Source of the DNA: Dryomyza anilis
Taxonomy: Eukaryota; Arthropoda; Insecta; Diptera; Dryomyzidae
Assembly: GCA_951804985.1 (NCBI GenBank)
Contig: OX638133.1
Span: 33,567,963 to 33,631,962 of the forward strand
Reading direction: 5' to 3'
Length of the DNA stretch: 64,000 nt
Position numbers and translations under genes: made by a program
Notes under the pieces: model-generated
What the model was told of the DNA's origin: nothing
The model's database searches: none
Seen by the model: only the letters and a program-made list of their open reading frames with translations
Shown: positions 21,760 to 31,356 of the stretch, piece after piece
Layout of the letters: every line of letters begins with the position of its first letter
Numbering within the stretch: the first letter of the stretch is position 1

Positions 21760-22092
21760 GTAGCCGCAGTAGCTCAGTGGTTAGTGCATTGGACTGCGAG
21801 CGGAAAGGTCCCATGTTCAAGCCTGAACTTGGGCTAACAACATCTTTTCATAGAAACATTTTTCTATACCGCGCTACCTCTCGTCAGTAAATGGCAAACC
21901 TACGAGAGTAAAACCATTGCCTATGAAATAGCTCTCACCCGCCGTTCGGATTCGGCAATAAACTGTAGGTCCCACCACTTTGAATAGAAATATAACACGC
22001 ACAGCTCAAAATGGTGAGAGAGCTCGGCCGAAGTTCTATACAGGACTGTAGCGCCAAACTATTATTATTATTATTATTATTATTTCAAATTT
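21760..22092 (+). mobile_element. Complete tRNA-derived SINE with target-site duplication
   Basis: The 5' head is tRNA-like: A box TAGCTCAGTGGTTAG from about 21770 and B box ATGTTCAAGCC at 21813-21823, the two parts of an RNA polymerase III promoter. The body follows (CCTACGAGAGTAAAACCATT, CACCCGCCGTTCGGATTCGG, AGCTCGGCCGAAGTTCTATA) and the 3' end is an (ATT)n tail to about 22081. The flanks carry an 11-base direct repeat, ATTTCAAATTT at 21749-21759 and 22082-22092, which marks target-primed insertion. Fragments of at least five more copies are in this window. It is not a functional tRNA gene. Confidence 0.85.
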
Positions 22093-22602
22093 CTCCTTAT
22101 GTCTTCTGTAAAAATGCGGTCAGTCCAGTATAAATGTAATGCAGAAAATGAATGCAGAATCGAAGTGTTGTAGTGATGATTTTTTCCACTGGGCAGTTGC
22201 ACTATAATATTTCTCAGTATTTTTGAGCAGACAGCAAAATCATTCTATAGCGCGACTAGCCTGGATGTCTTTTCTTTGCCATTTAATTAAATTTTGAAAT
22301 TCATATTTTTACAAATCACCAAAATTTTGCATTTTATAAAGCTTAAAATCCTAATTCACGATTATTTAATGGTGCTTTTGTAAGAAATTTGTTTGTTTTT
22401 GATCTGTGTTATTATAAAATGTAAATAATACGATATTTTCACATAACCACGCATAATAACGTAATTTTAGAGCTATAGATGATGTGTTTTAAGCAATTTC
22501 ATAATAGAGTCGGAAAATATAATATTTGAAATATTGAAATAGTTTAAAATTACTAATTAATATTGTAAGCAAATTTTGTTTATTATTAAATCTAAAATGA
22601 AA
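22093..22602. other. Intergenic DNA, nothing recognised
   Basis: AT-rich; no ORF, repeat or promoter cluster I can support. Confidence 0.35.
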
Positions 22603-22972
22603 TTAATTTTCAAAATATACCATAAGAGGTGAGAAGCATTTAAATTTATTAAACTGCACAAATTCAAATTTACAAAGTGTATTTAAATGGTTTTTCAACA
22701 GGGACGCTACAAAAGTAGAGCGACACGGACAGCAAACGACGCCATATTTCTTGCCGCTCTTTTGACATTTCTCTTCAGTAAGGTTTGCCATTTCATGATG
22801 GAAAGATATACGAATTCGAATTTCGGTAGTAAATTTTAATAATTTCGACTCGTTGTTGGCTCGTATATCTTTCCATCATGAAATGGCAAACCTTACTGAA
22901 GAGAAATGTCAAAAAAGCGGCAAGAAATATGGCGTCGCTCTACTTTTGTAGCGTCCCAGTTAAAAAATCCTT
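22603..22972. repeat. Near-perfect inverted duplication of a coding-like segment
   Basis: The arms 22686-22813 and 22861-22972 are inverted copies separated by 47 bases. Apart from a 16-base gap and a substitution or two, they are identical from the loop to GCGTCCC (over 95 bases). On each arm, reading away from the loop, the same peptide start can be read (MANLTEEKCQKSGKKYGV). On the left arm this frame runs on for 62 codons to 22603 with a CxxC-type cluster (VVCCPCRSTF). On the right arm the 16 bases between two GTCG words are missing and the frame closes within a few codons. A 39-base stretch of the right arm (ACTTTTGTAGCG...) is duplicated again just outside it. No gene of this sequence is intact here, so the source is probably elsewhere in the genome. 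Confidence 0.8.
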
Positions 22973-23087
22973 GAAAAAAACTTTTGTAGCGCTCTAATTG
23001 ATAAACCCTTTACTATACAAAGACTATTAAAAACGAGTATTAAAAAAATGTTTAATAAGATTTTATAAAAATGCTTTATAATTTAAT

Positions 23088-23348
23088 ATATCGTCGTTGT
23101 AGAACGTTGTAGAAAAGTCACCAAATACATTTTCAAAATTCCAAATATTCATTTACAAAAAACTATATATATATATATATATCTTTCAATTATTAATCGA
23201 TTATCTCAATTTTTTTACCACATGATAAGAAAATATAAATCTATCAATTGGTATTTCATCTTTAAAAATGCATCAATTACTTTTTATAATATTAATCAAC
23301 AAACTCGAAATTTAAGTTTTTTATAAAAATGTTCTACAAAGACGATAT
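23088..23348. mobile_element. MITE family J, copy 1
   Basis: The left end is ATCGTCGTTGTAGAACG and the right end GTTCTACAAAGACGATAT, with CACCAAATACATTTTC inside the left repeat. It is 260 bp and AT-rich, with a (TA)n run at 23163-23182. The copy at 51931-52176 shares the ends and the interior. Its right edge coincides with the insertion point of the solo LTR that begins at 23349. Confidence 0.75.
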
Positions 23349-23863
23349 TGTTACGAAAATTCAGTCTATGAAAAGAACATTTTCAACAAGTTCGTATCTC
23401 TGGATTGTGTACAAAATAAAAACACTCTTATATTTGGTTTAAATTATAACAAATAACTTTATTAATTCACTTTAATAAACAACTTTACTAATAACAAATT
23501 CTAACAACTGCTGCATGTCCACTATTTAACTTGACATTGTTCTCACACGAGACGTACTCGACCACTTTCCAATAACTACTAAAATGCTGTGCCTCAAATG
23601 CGGCGCCCTTATATACTGCATGCATCAGTTCGACACGCTTCGACATGCTTCGAGAATCTTCTACTCGTTACGTGAATGGCGCATGCAATTGGCATCTCAT
23701 TCGCACTTATGAGTTTTAAAGCGCTGAACTTCTATCTCTTTTTCGCACATTGCCTAAGTGTGTCTCTTTCTCCCTCTCTTTCTAACACATTGCTTAGTGC
23801 GCTGAATTGTCTTCCGTCTCTTTTACTCTTGCACAGTGGAGCAAATTACCTCTTTTCGTAACA
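23349..23863 (-). mobile_element. Solo LTR, gypsy (Ty3) type
   Basis: 515 bp starting TGTTACGAAAA and ending TTTTCGTAACA, flanked by a 4-base duplication ATAT (23345-23348 and 23864-23867). Ends in TG...CA and a 4-base target duplication are typical of gypsy-like retrotransposons. On the minus strand the order is promoter-like: a TATA box TATATAAG at 23609-23616 followed by GGCGCCGCATTTGAG, then AATAAAG signals near 23461-23475. U3-R-U5 therefore runs right to left. No internal retroviral genes flank it, so it is what remains after recombination between two LTRs. Confidence 0.8.
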
Positions 23864-24154
23864 ATATTTTAATATTTGTACGAAATTGATTTAAAGCCAT
23901 TTTTTTTACTCAAATACCCGAATGTGCGATATTGATTTTGTTTTCACAATAAAAAATTTAATTTTCAATTCAAAATCTAGCAATGAATCTTCTTTTGAAC
24001 ATATAGATTAAAACTAATTCATTAGAGTTCAAAAAATAAAATAAACCATAATTTCAAAAGTATTGTAAATTATTTAAAGAACGTTACATTTTTTGTAAAC
24101 AAATACTTTCAGTTAAAATTGCGCTATTGTAATATCAAAAACCTTAAAAAAACC

Positions 24155-24358
24155 ATGGCTGAATATGATTTCTCCTTCACCTTTGGCGATGCTGCCTTCG
24201 AAACGGACTTCGCTGGCGATCAGTACGATTTCGAAAACATGTGGCACGAGTATGAACAGGAATTTCAGCAACGTGAGGACGATGCCAAGTTCGAGCAGGT
24301 CTTTACGAGCAAACTCCAAATCAATACATTTGTCGAGGATGATGAAAGAATTATTTAA
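24155..24358 (+). CDS. Short acidic protein, unknown
   Basis: A 67-codon ORF starting at ATG 24155 in a good context (AAACCATGG). The frame extends 12 codons upstream to another ATG at 24119, but the second start fits better. The protein is rich in Asp, Glu and Phe: MAEYDFSFTFGDAAFETDFA, then a helix-like EYEQEFQQREDDAKFEQVF stretch and an acidic end (EDDERII). No signal peptide, cysteines or membrane segment is present. Codon third positions are far more GC-rich than the surrounding 75-80% AT sequence, which is why I think it is or was coding. TTTCAGTT at 24108-24115 could be an initiator or a splice acceptor. I recognise no family. Confidence 0.5.
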   Translation: MAEYDFSFTFGDAAFETDFAGDQYDFENMWHEYEQEFQQREDDAKFEQVFTSKLQINTFVEDDERII

Positions 24359-25438
24359 ATTAATTTGATGTTGTTTTATTTTTTTTTTGATATTAATTAT
24401 TTTATTTATTAGCTAATTTTTATTTTACAAAGCAATGTTAATTCGTTGAGCGACTTTTCTATAAGGTGTTTTAAAAATTCACATTAAACAAAAAAAAAAA
24501 TTATATTTTAATATTAACTATTAATATTTAAATTGATTCGTATAAAATGTCAATTTTTAAACATTTGTTTTTTTTTAAATGTAAATTAATCAACTTTCGT
24601 TAATTGCAAAAATGATTTTCGTTTATTATATAATTTCGTTTATATTTTTTCGTCTATTTGATTACTCAAATATAAGTAATTATTTATTTATACGCATATC
24701 AAGCGACAAAATGTTATATTTATAATTGTACATTGTATAATTCAATTATATTCATTAATGTTTAATTTTTTATAAAATAAATATATATTCAATCATATTT
24801 TAAACCTGCTAACTGGTGAAATATTTCTCATGTGTAATTCAAAGCTTTCATGTATTTTAAATTTTATAAAATTCTTGTTAAGTTTTTATTGTACACAATT
24901 TATATTACACATTTTATAATATATTCTGTATTCCGCATATTATGTGCATCAAATAAAATTTTGTATCTATCATTTTAAATAGTTGTTTTATTTTTATTGT
25001 AAACTAAATTAACTTTTGCTTTTTTTGTCTTAATTTGTATACATTTTAATTGTATTTAGTTATAATTTGTATTTTTATGTTGATTTATATATTTACTTTT
25101 GTTATTTTTATAATGTAATCTTTGCTTTTGTTTTGTGTGGATTTACTACATTTGTGTTTGTTTTCTTTATTTGTTTGTTTGTTTGTTAAATATTTACTTT
25201 TGTGCTTTTTTATTTATTTGCATAGATTTGTTCTTATTTTCCTTTTAAATATATCGAGTTTATTTTCCGCAAACACATAGATAAATGGAAGTTTGATGGA
25301 ATTGTATAGCAGCCCAACACTAAATTTTTTGATTTCTTTTATGAAATTGATAACATTCCAAAGGAAAATGAGGAATTTCCAAAAGTAATTGAGATAGGGT
25401 TAATTTAAAATAAAATTGCGATTTTTCTTTTGATATTT
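24359..25438. other. AT-rich intergenic DNA
   Basis: Long T- and A-rich runs with several AATAAA words (for example near 24775 and 24953) that could end a transcript from 24155. From 25340 there is a short degenerate ATTTGAAATTG-like block. Nothing else. Confidence 0.35.
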
Positions 25439-26137
25439 AAACCAGTTGGGAAGGTTAGATCACATGGGAAATTTTAAATTTGGTGTTATTATGATAGTTT
25501 GGATTATCAAAATTATAGTCGGTCTTAGCCGACTATAAATACCCTACACATATGTGTGGTTACCATTCCAAGTGGTATATAGGTCACCAGGGTATACAAA
25601 TCCTGAAAATAACTACAAACTTTCAATCGCTGAAGAATTTCCTTTCATTTGATACCCATATTTACAAATGGGTAGGTGTACCGAATTTCGTTTTTTTTTT
25701 ATTTGGGAACCACAAGTCGTTTTGCGGGAAAACATTATTTCCATGTATTTGAGCATGAAGTCAATATATATTTGACCAAGAAAGTTTACCTAAACACGAA
25801 TACAATAAAACTGAACTGTAGATGTAAATTTTATATGAGTTTTTTTGAATATAAATGGTCAGATCACAGGTCACAATTGACCGATATGCCTAATTTTTTC
25901 GCACAAACTGCGTAGGTATATAAGTAATCGAAATTATGAGTTTCATTTATCTAATTCTATTCAATTGTTTAAGTAGTAGTGATTTCAACAGACAGACGGA
26001 CATTGCTAAATCGACTCAGGAGGTCATTCTGATCAAGAATATATATACTTTTCATACCGAAGATGCTTCCTTCTGGGTGTCACAAACGGCGTACCAAATT
26101 GAATGTACCCTTTCACTCTTAGTGTAGGGTATAAAAA
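25439..26137 (+). mobile_element. DINE-1/Helentron-like element, copy 2
   Basis: It starts AACCAGTTGGGAAGGTTAGA, has the hairpin TATAGTCGGTC...GCCGACTATA, a single short GACAGACGGACA block, AATCGACTCAGGAGGTCA, and ends AGTGTAGGGTATAAAAA. The interior differs from copies 3-5 by small insertions and substitutions, suggesting an older insertion. The short ORFs inside it are not genes. Confidence 0.8.
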
Positions 26138-26807
26138 TTCTATTTGCAAATGAGATTTCATCCCCTTATCCCCTTAATAATGAGAAATGTACAAATAAAA
26201 TTGAGACTTTTATATTTTTCATTTGAAATTTATAAAATTACAAATGAAATTGAAAATTTAAATTTTATTGAATTCATCAATATACAGTGTGACAAATATG
26301 TATTCATACAAAAACAGTGTAGATTTTTTTATTAAAGGAGTATTCTAAATTAAAAAAAAAAATACAATGTATATAATGATGTTTCAACATTTGTTCCATG
26401 GTATAATTATTCGATTTCTACCCTTTTATCAACGACGAGACACTAATGAAGCTAATGATACTATATGAGTTTTTACTTTTTGGCACGCTGGTGACGAAAT
26501 TATATTCTCCGATGAAAAACTTTGTGTATTAGAGGATCCAAACCATACATAAAATGACCCATTATGGGCAATCGCTTGTAAGGAGATTCCAAATAGTAAA
26601 ATACATGTTTCCAGAAATAAAAATTCGTCTTCAGTTATGATATAGGGCGCCATATCTAGGAAGCAAAAGTTACCGCTGGTTTACATTAAAAAAGAGGTCA
26701 AAATCATTGCAAAATATTACATATAAGAAATTTTGCAGGAATATCTGAAGCCCAGCGTCGAACAATGTATGGAGAATATTATTATTGCTTCCAGGAAGAT
26801 GGATATG

Positions 26808-27756
26808 CACCCAGAAAAAAACTCCCTCAAATCCCATTAAAATTGGTCAATAGGACAATTATTGATTTAATAGTAAAAAATAAATCTTGTCATATAAACT
26901 CAATAGCAATGTCATAGTATTTTCTAGTATTTAATGGTATTTTCCGATTAAAATAATAATTTATCCTATTGGCTATTTTTAATAGTAAACCAGTTGGGAA
27001 GGTTAGATCACATGGGAAATTTTAAAGTAGGTGTAATTCTGATAGTTAGGATTATCAAAATTATAGTCGGTCTAAGCCGACTATAAATACCCTACACATA
27101 TCTGTGGTTACCATTCAAAGTGATATATAGGTCACCAGGGTATACGAATCCTGAAAATAACTACAAACATTCAATCGCTGAAGAATTTCCATTCATTTGA
27201 TACCCATATTTACAAATGTGTAGGTGTACCGAATTTCGATTTTTTTTTTTTTGTGAACCACAAGTCTTTTTGCCGGAAAACATTATTATAATGTATTTGA
27301 GCATGATATCAATATATATTTGACCAAAAAAGTTTACCTAAGCACGTATACATAAAAATTGATCTTTATATGTACATTTTATATGAGGTATTTGAACATA
27401 AGTGGTCGGATCATAGGTCACAATGGACCGATCTCGCCAATTTTTTCGCACATACAGCGTAGGTATATTAGTAATCTAAGTTATAAGTTTCATTTATCTA
27501 GCTCTTCTATTTTAAAAGTCTTAGGGATTTCAACAGACAGACAGACAGACAGACGGACAGACAGACGGACAGACAGACAGACGGACAGACGGACATCGCT
27601 AAATCGACTCAGGAGGTCATGCTGATCAAGAATATATATACTTTTCCATACCGGAGATGCTTCCTTTTGGGTGTTACAAACGGCGTACCAAACTGAATAT
27701 ACCCTTTCACTCTTAGTGTAGGGTATAAAAACTAGTATAGTATTTTTTTCTGGGTG
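26808..27756. mobile_element. MITE family A, copy 3, inserted in the mariner and itself interrupted
   Basis: The ends CACCCAGAAAAAAA and TTTTTTTCTGGGTG are complete. Without the DINE-like insertion (26988-27731) it is about 205 bases, matching the 204 bases of copy 2. It splits the mariner reading frame just after the FQEDG word. TGGAT occurs on both sides (left flank TGGATATG, right flank TGGATGG), which may be a target duplication. Confidence 0.85.
26988..27731 (+). mobile_element. DINE-1/Helentron-like element, copy 3, nested in MITE A
   Basis: A full-length copy from AACCAGTTGGGAAGGTTAGA to AGTGTAGGGTATAAAAA inside the A-tract of MITE A (AATAGTAAAAAAACTATT in the undisturbed copy). The microsatellite core at 27533-27595 has expanded to about 15 GACA/GACG units. 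The 3' hairpin is ATACCCT...AGGGTAT. Frames through the (CAGA)n core give spurious RQTDRQTDR peptides. Confidence 0.9.
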
Positions 27757-28061
27757 TGGATGGCTCATAAGATGAAGATGGTTCATACCCCAAAACTGGT
27801 TCAAAACTGGTGTGAGGTAAATTTAACTGATTTTATACCCAAGAACAAGTGGCTTCTCAGCTCCCCGGACTTCAATTCCTTAGACTTTTTCATATGGGAA
27901 TAGTTGTTGCAGAAGCTCGAATGACACAAATACAATAATTTGAATGATTTCAATATGATTGTTCGATAGACTTCAGCAAGTTGTGGGCAAGAAAGAGGCT
28001 GCAATCGAATAATTATCCCAAGGAACAAATCTTGAAACTTTATAATATACATACATGGTAA

Positions 28062-28789
28062 TTATACCCTACACTAAGAGTGAAAGGGTATATTCAGTTT
28101 GGTACGCCGTTTGTAACACCCAGAAGGAAGCATCTCCGGTATGGAAAAGTATATATATTCTTGATCAGCATGACCTCCTGAGTCGATTTAGCGATGTCCG
28201 TCTGTCCGTCTGTCTGTCTGTCCGTCTGTCTGTCCGTCTGTCTGTCTGTCTGTTGAAATCCCTACTACTTTTAAAATTGAAGTGCTAGATAAATGAAACT
28301 TAAAACTTAGGTTACTTATATACCTACGCTGTATGTGCGAAAAAATTGGAGAGATCGGTCCATTGTGACCTATGATCGGACCACTTATGTTCAAATACCT
28401 CATATAAAATGTACATATAAAGATCAATTTTTATGTGTACGTGCTTAGGTAAACTTTTTTGGTTAAATATATATTGACTCATGCTCAAATACATGATAAT
28501 AATGTTTTCCGGCGAAAAGACTTGTGGTTCACAAAAAAAAAAATCGAAATTCGGTACACCTACCCATTTGTAAATATGGGTATCAAATGAATGGAAATTC
28601 TTCAGCGATTGAGTGTTTGTAGTTATTTTCAGGATTCGTATACCCTGGTGACCTATATTTGAATGGTAACCACACATATGTGTAGGGTATTTATAGTCGG
28701 CTTAGAACGACTATAATTTTGATAATCCTAACTATCATAATTACACCTACTTTAAAATTGCCCCTGTGATCTAACCTTCCCAACTGGTT
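28062..28789 (-). mobile_element. DINE-1/Helentron-like element, copy 4, nested in the mariner
   Basis: A full-length inverted copy: the 3' end (TATACCCTACACTAAGAGTG) at the left and the 5' end (CTTCCCAACTGGTTT) at the right. The core at 28197-28253 is (GTCC/GTCT)n. With copy 3 it forms a pair of inverted repeats 330 bases apart, each about 730 bases and visually very similar, which could fold or recombine. Confidence 0.9.
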
Positions 28790-28854
28790 TTTTTTTTACT
28801 TTTTGAGTACTCCTTTAATAAAAAAAAAACTATCCCAATGAAACCGAATTGTTC

Positions 28855-29797
28855 AAAAAAATGTCCAATGACGCAGTTGGGTTCTGGCCAAATCCCATTG
28901 GAACAGATTCACCTAAAAAAAGTCCAATGACGCAGTTGGGTTCTGGCCAAATCCCAATGGAACCTATTTGTCAAAAAAAAAGTCCAATTACGCAGTTGGG
29001 TTCTGGCCAAATAACAATGGAACAGATTCACCCAAAAAAAGTCCAATGACGCAGTTCGGTTCTGGCCAAATCCCAATGGAACCAATTTGTCCAAAAAAAA
29101 GTCCAATGACGCAGTTGGGTTCTAGCCAAATCCCATTGGAACAGATTCACCCAAAAAAGTTCCAATGACGCAAGTGGGTTCTGCCGAAATCCCAATGGAA
29201 CCAATTTGTCAAAAAAAAAGTCAAATGACGCAGTTGGGTTCTGGCCAAATCCCAATGGAACCAATTTGTCCAAAAAAAAGTCCAATGACGCATTTGGGTT
29301 CTGCCGAAATCCCAATGGAACCAATTTGTCAAAAAAAAAAGTCCAATGACGCAGTTGGGTTCTGGCCAAATCCCAATGGAACCAATTTGTTCAAAAGAAA
29401 GTCCAATGACGCAAGTGAGTTCTGGCCAAATCCCAATGGAACCAATTTGCCAAAAAAAAAGTCCAATTACGCAGTTGGGTTCTGGCCAAATCCCAATTAA
29501 ACAGATTCACTTAAATATAAGTCCAATGACGCAGTTGGGTTCTGGCCAAATCCCATTGGAACAGATTCACCCAAAAAAGTTCCAATGACGCAGTTGGGTT
29601 CTGGCAAAATCCCAATGGAACAGATTCACCCATAAAAATTTCCAATGACTTAAGTAGGTTCTGACTAAATCCCTTTGGAACAGATTCACTCAAAAAAGTT
29701 CCAATGATGCAAGTGGGTTCTGACCAAATCCCAATGGAAACGATTTGTCCAAAAAAATGTCCATAACGCAAGTGGTTTCTGCTAAATCCCAATGAAA
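28855..29797. repeat. 60-bp minisatellite, about 15 units
   Basis: The unit is around CCAATGACGCAGTTGGGTTC followed by TGGCCAAATCCCAATGGAAC and either a CAATTTGTCCAAAAAAAAGT (type A) or AGATTCACCCAAAAAAGT (type B) end. In order the units run B A B A B A A A A A B B B B A, by eye. Every unit has TTGGG-N12-CCCAA around a central TGGCCA palindrome. The last three units are the most degenerate. As 60 is a multiple of three, several frames stay open on both strands; this is a by-product. Confidence 0.9.
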
Positions 29798-30958
29798 TAG
29801 GAATATAAAAGAATTATTCGGAATATTCTTTTTTAATCAAGAACATTTATATACATGAATTTATCATTTCAAAAGTTCGCGAGAGAATGAAATTCAAAGA
29901 ATTTTAAAAACATTCAAAAATTCGCGAATGAATGAAATGAAAAATTCCCAGAGAGAATATTCTTTGGAGAATGAATGTATTTCAAATATTCTACGAACCC
30001 TGGATGAATATAGTTTAAAAAAATTACAAAGGTGGGTTTACTTAATTGCGTTTATCTTATAAAAGGTCAAAAGGTGAGGTACCATTTAAAAGGTATTAAG
30101 ATGACCTTTAATATGGCATATGACTTAATTTTTGTTTTTAAAGATTAAAGGTCATCATAGCATGATCTATATTTTGGGAACAATTTTCCCATAAACCCAT
30201 ATTTTTAAAATTTTCAAAAAAATATATGTATTTCTGATTTTCTTCGTAACATTTGTGTTCAATTTCATAGATGTATTCATGTTGGTTCCAGAGTTAAAAA
30301 TAAAAATGTGTAATCAAGTTAACTTAATTGCCTTTATCTAAACAAGTAGTTTACATACATCAGTATCGGTATCGTTTGAAAGGTATTAAGATGACCTCTA
30401 ATACGACATATGACTTAATTTTTGTTTCCTAAAGTTAAGGGCTATTATTACATGAGGGGTTATAAATGTTTTTACCCATTTTACCAAATTCGAACCATTT
30501 CAAATAAAGTTGTGAACAACATTGCCTCAATAACTTTCGCAATGACAAAAAGTCAACGTTTTAAAGCGAATGAGATATTTCTAATTTTGAAAAATGATGA
30601 GATTATGAATTTCTTATTTATTGGTTTAGACTGGAATGAATAAATAAATAAATAAGTAAATAAATAATATATTTTATTAGAATAGTTTTGTTTCCCAATT
30701 GTAATATAAAGGTTTTTAATAACATCTCGATCCAAACTGCACGATATCCAATCACATTTTTCTCATATGTGTCAGATCAGGTTAAATTAAGAAGGCTTTA
30801 GATCAGGATTTTTTATGAAGAATGGAACAGGTTGCCTTACGTTGATGTCATAATAGGATTTCCTTAGTCTACCCTGATCAGGATCATTTTAGATGGCCTT
30901 TAGTAGGGATGGTATTATTTATGTCCTAATGAAAAATATAAAACTGTGTAAATGAATA
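29798..30958. repeat. Dispersed repeat family K in tandem, with a TAAA microsatellite
   Basis: Two related units, about 30028-30300 and 30317-30580, share ACTTAATTGC-TTTATCT, AAAGGTATTAAGATGACCT and ATATGACTTAATTTTTGTTT. A reversed copy lies at about 54840-54995. A (TAAA)n tract is at 30637-30668. At 30770-30910 there are GATCAGG words and an AGTAGGG edge like decayed family E. The 29870-30000 stretch repeats a TTCGCGA-GAATGAAAT motif. There is no gene. Confidence 0.5.
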
Positions 30959-31356
30959 CCCAGTATGCCATTCGTTTCGATATCGTTACGAGATAAATGC
31001 GAGTAGATGAAGAAATCATACGATATCGGTTCCGTTCTCGTATCGATATCGAGAGTCGAATTGGACCTACATGGTAGGTAGATATCGAAACGTTCTGTCG
31101 GAGTTTTCTCGCTATGATAAATGTTTCGAAATCGGATCGATGTCGAACACAAAAATGATCAAAGTTTGAGAGTGCTGCGAAAAATATTGCGATATCGATT
31201 TGATAAATGTTTAATTATCGTATCTTGTCAAAGTATTATAATGAACGAACATTTTTAAAAATTAGAATCGAGAAAGCAACGAGATCGAACTTTTTTATCG
31301 AAGTTATTCGAGAAAGCTTCGAGGCATCAACGGTCTGCGAGACATGGCAGACTGGG
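30959..31356. mobile_element. MITE family B (CGATATCG-rich), copy 1
   Basis: 398 bases with terminal inverted repeats CCCAGTATGCCAT and ATGGCAGACTGGG (12 of 13 pair), flanked by TA on both sides. The interior is crowded with palindromic CGATATCG, TCGAAA and TTCTCG words: CGATATCGTTACGAGA, GTTCTGTCGGAGTTTTCTCG and AAGCTTCGAGGCATC. Copies lie at 45.0-45.6, 47.2-47.6 and 57.7-58.0 kb. A TA duplication would fit the Tc1/mariner/pogo class. Confidence 0.8.

Larger units (their letters stand above)
26285..28831 (+). pseudogene. Decayed mariner/Tc1 transposon interrupted by three other elements
   Basis: The left end near 26285 starts CAGTGTGACAAATATG. The stretch TAGATTTTTTTATTAAAGGA at 26320-26339 pairs with the right end, 28808-28831 read in reverse (TATTAAAGGAGTACTC). 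Between them, transposase remnants can be read on the plus strand: FSDEK at about 26498, the FQEDG word at about 26790, then after the insertion a SSPDFNSLDFFIWE-type C-terminal catalytic block at about 27855. Stops and frameshifts are frequent, and the N-terminal third is missing. Subtracting the inserted elements (26808-27756 and 28062-28789) leaves about 870 bases, so the mariner has also lost about 400 bases. SPD-x-N-x-LD resembles mariner-type (Asp) more than Tc1-type (Glu) catalytic ends. Confidence 0.8.

Noticed and set aside
21763..21840. tRNA gene
   Set aside because: Only the A and B boxes are kept. The fold is incomplete and it continues into a SINE body with tail and target duplication.
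27359..28288. ORFs with RQTDRQTDR or SVCLSVRLSV repeats
   Set aside because: They are frames through the (GACA)n/(GTCT)n core of DINE-like elements, not proteins.
28855..29797. CRISPR-like regular repeats
   Set aside because: Units are contiguous 60-mers with no unique spacers, in an intron-bearing eukaryotic genome.
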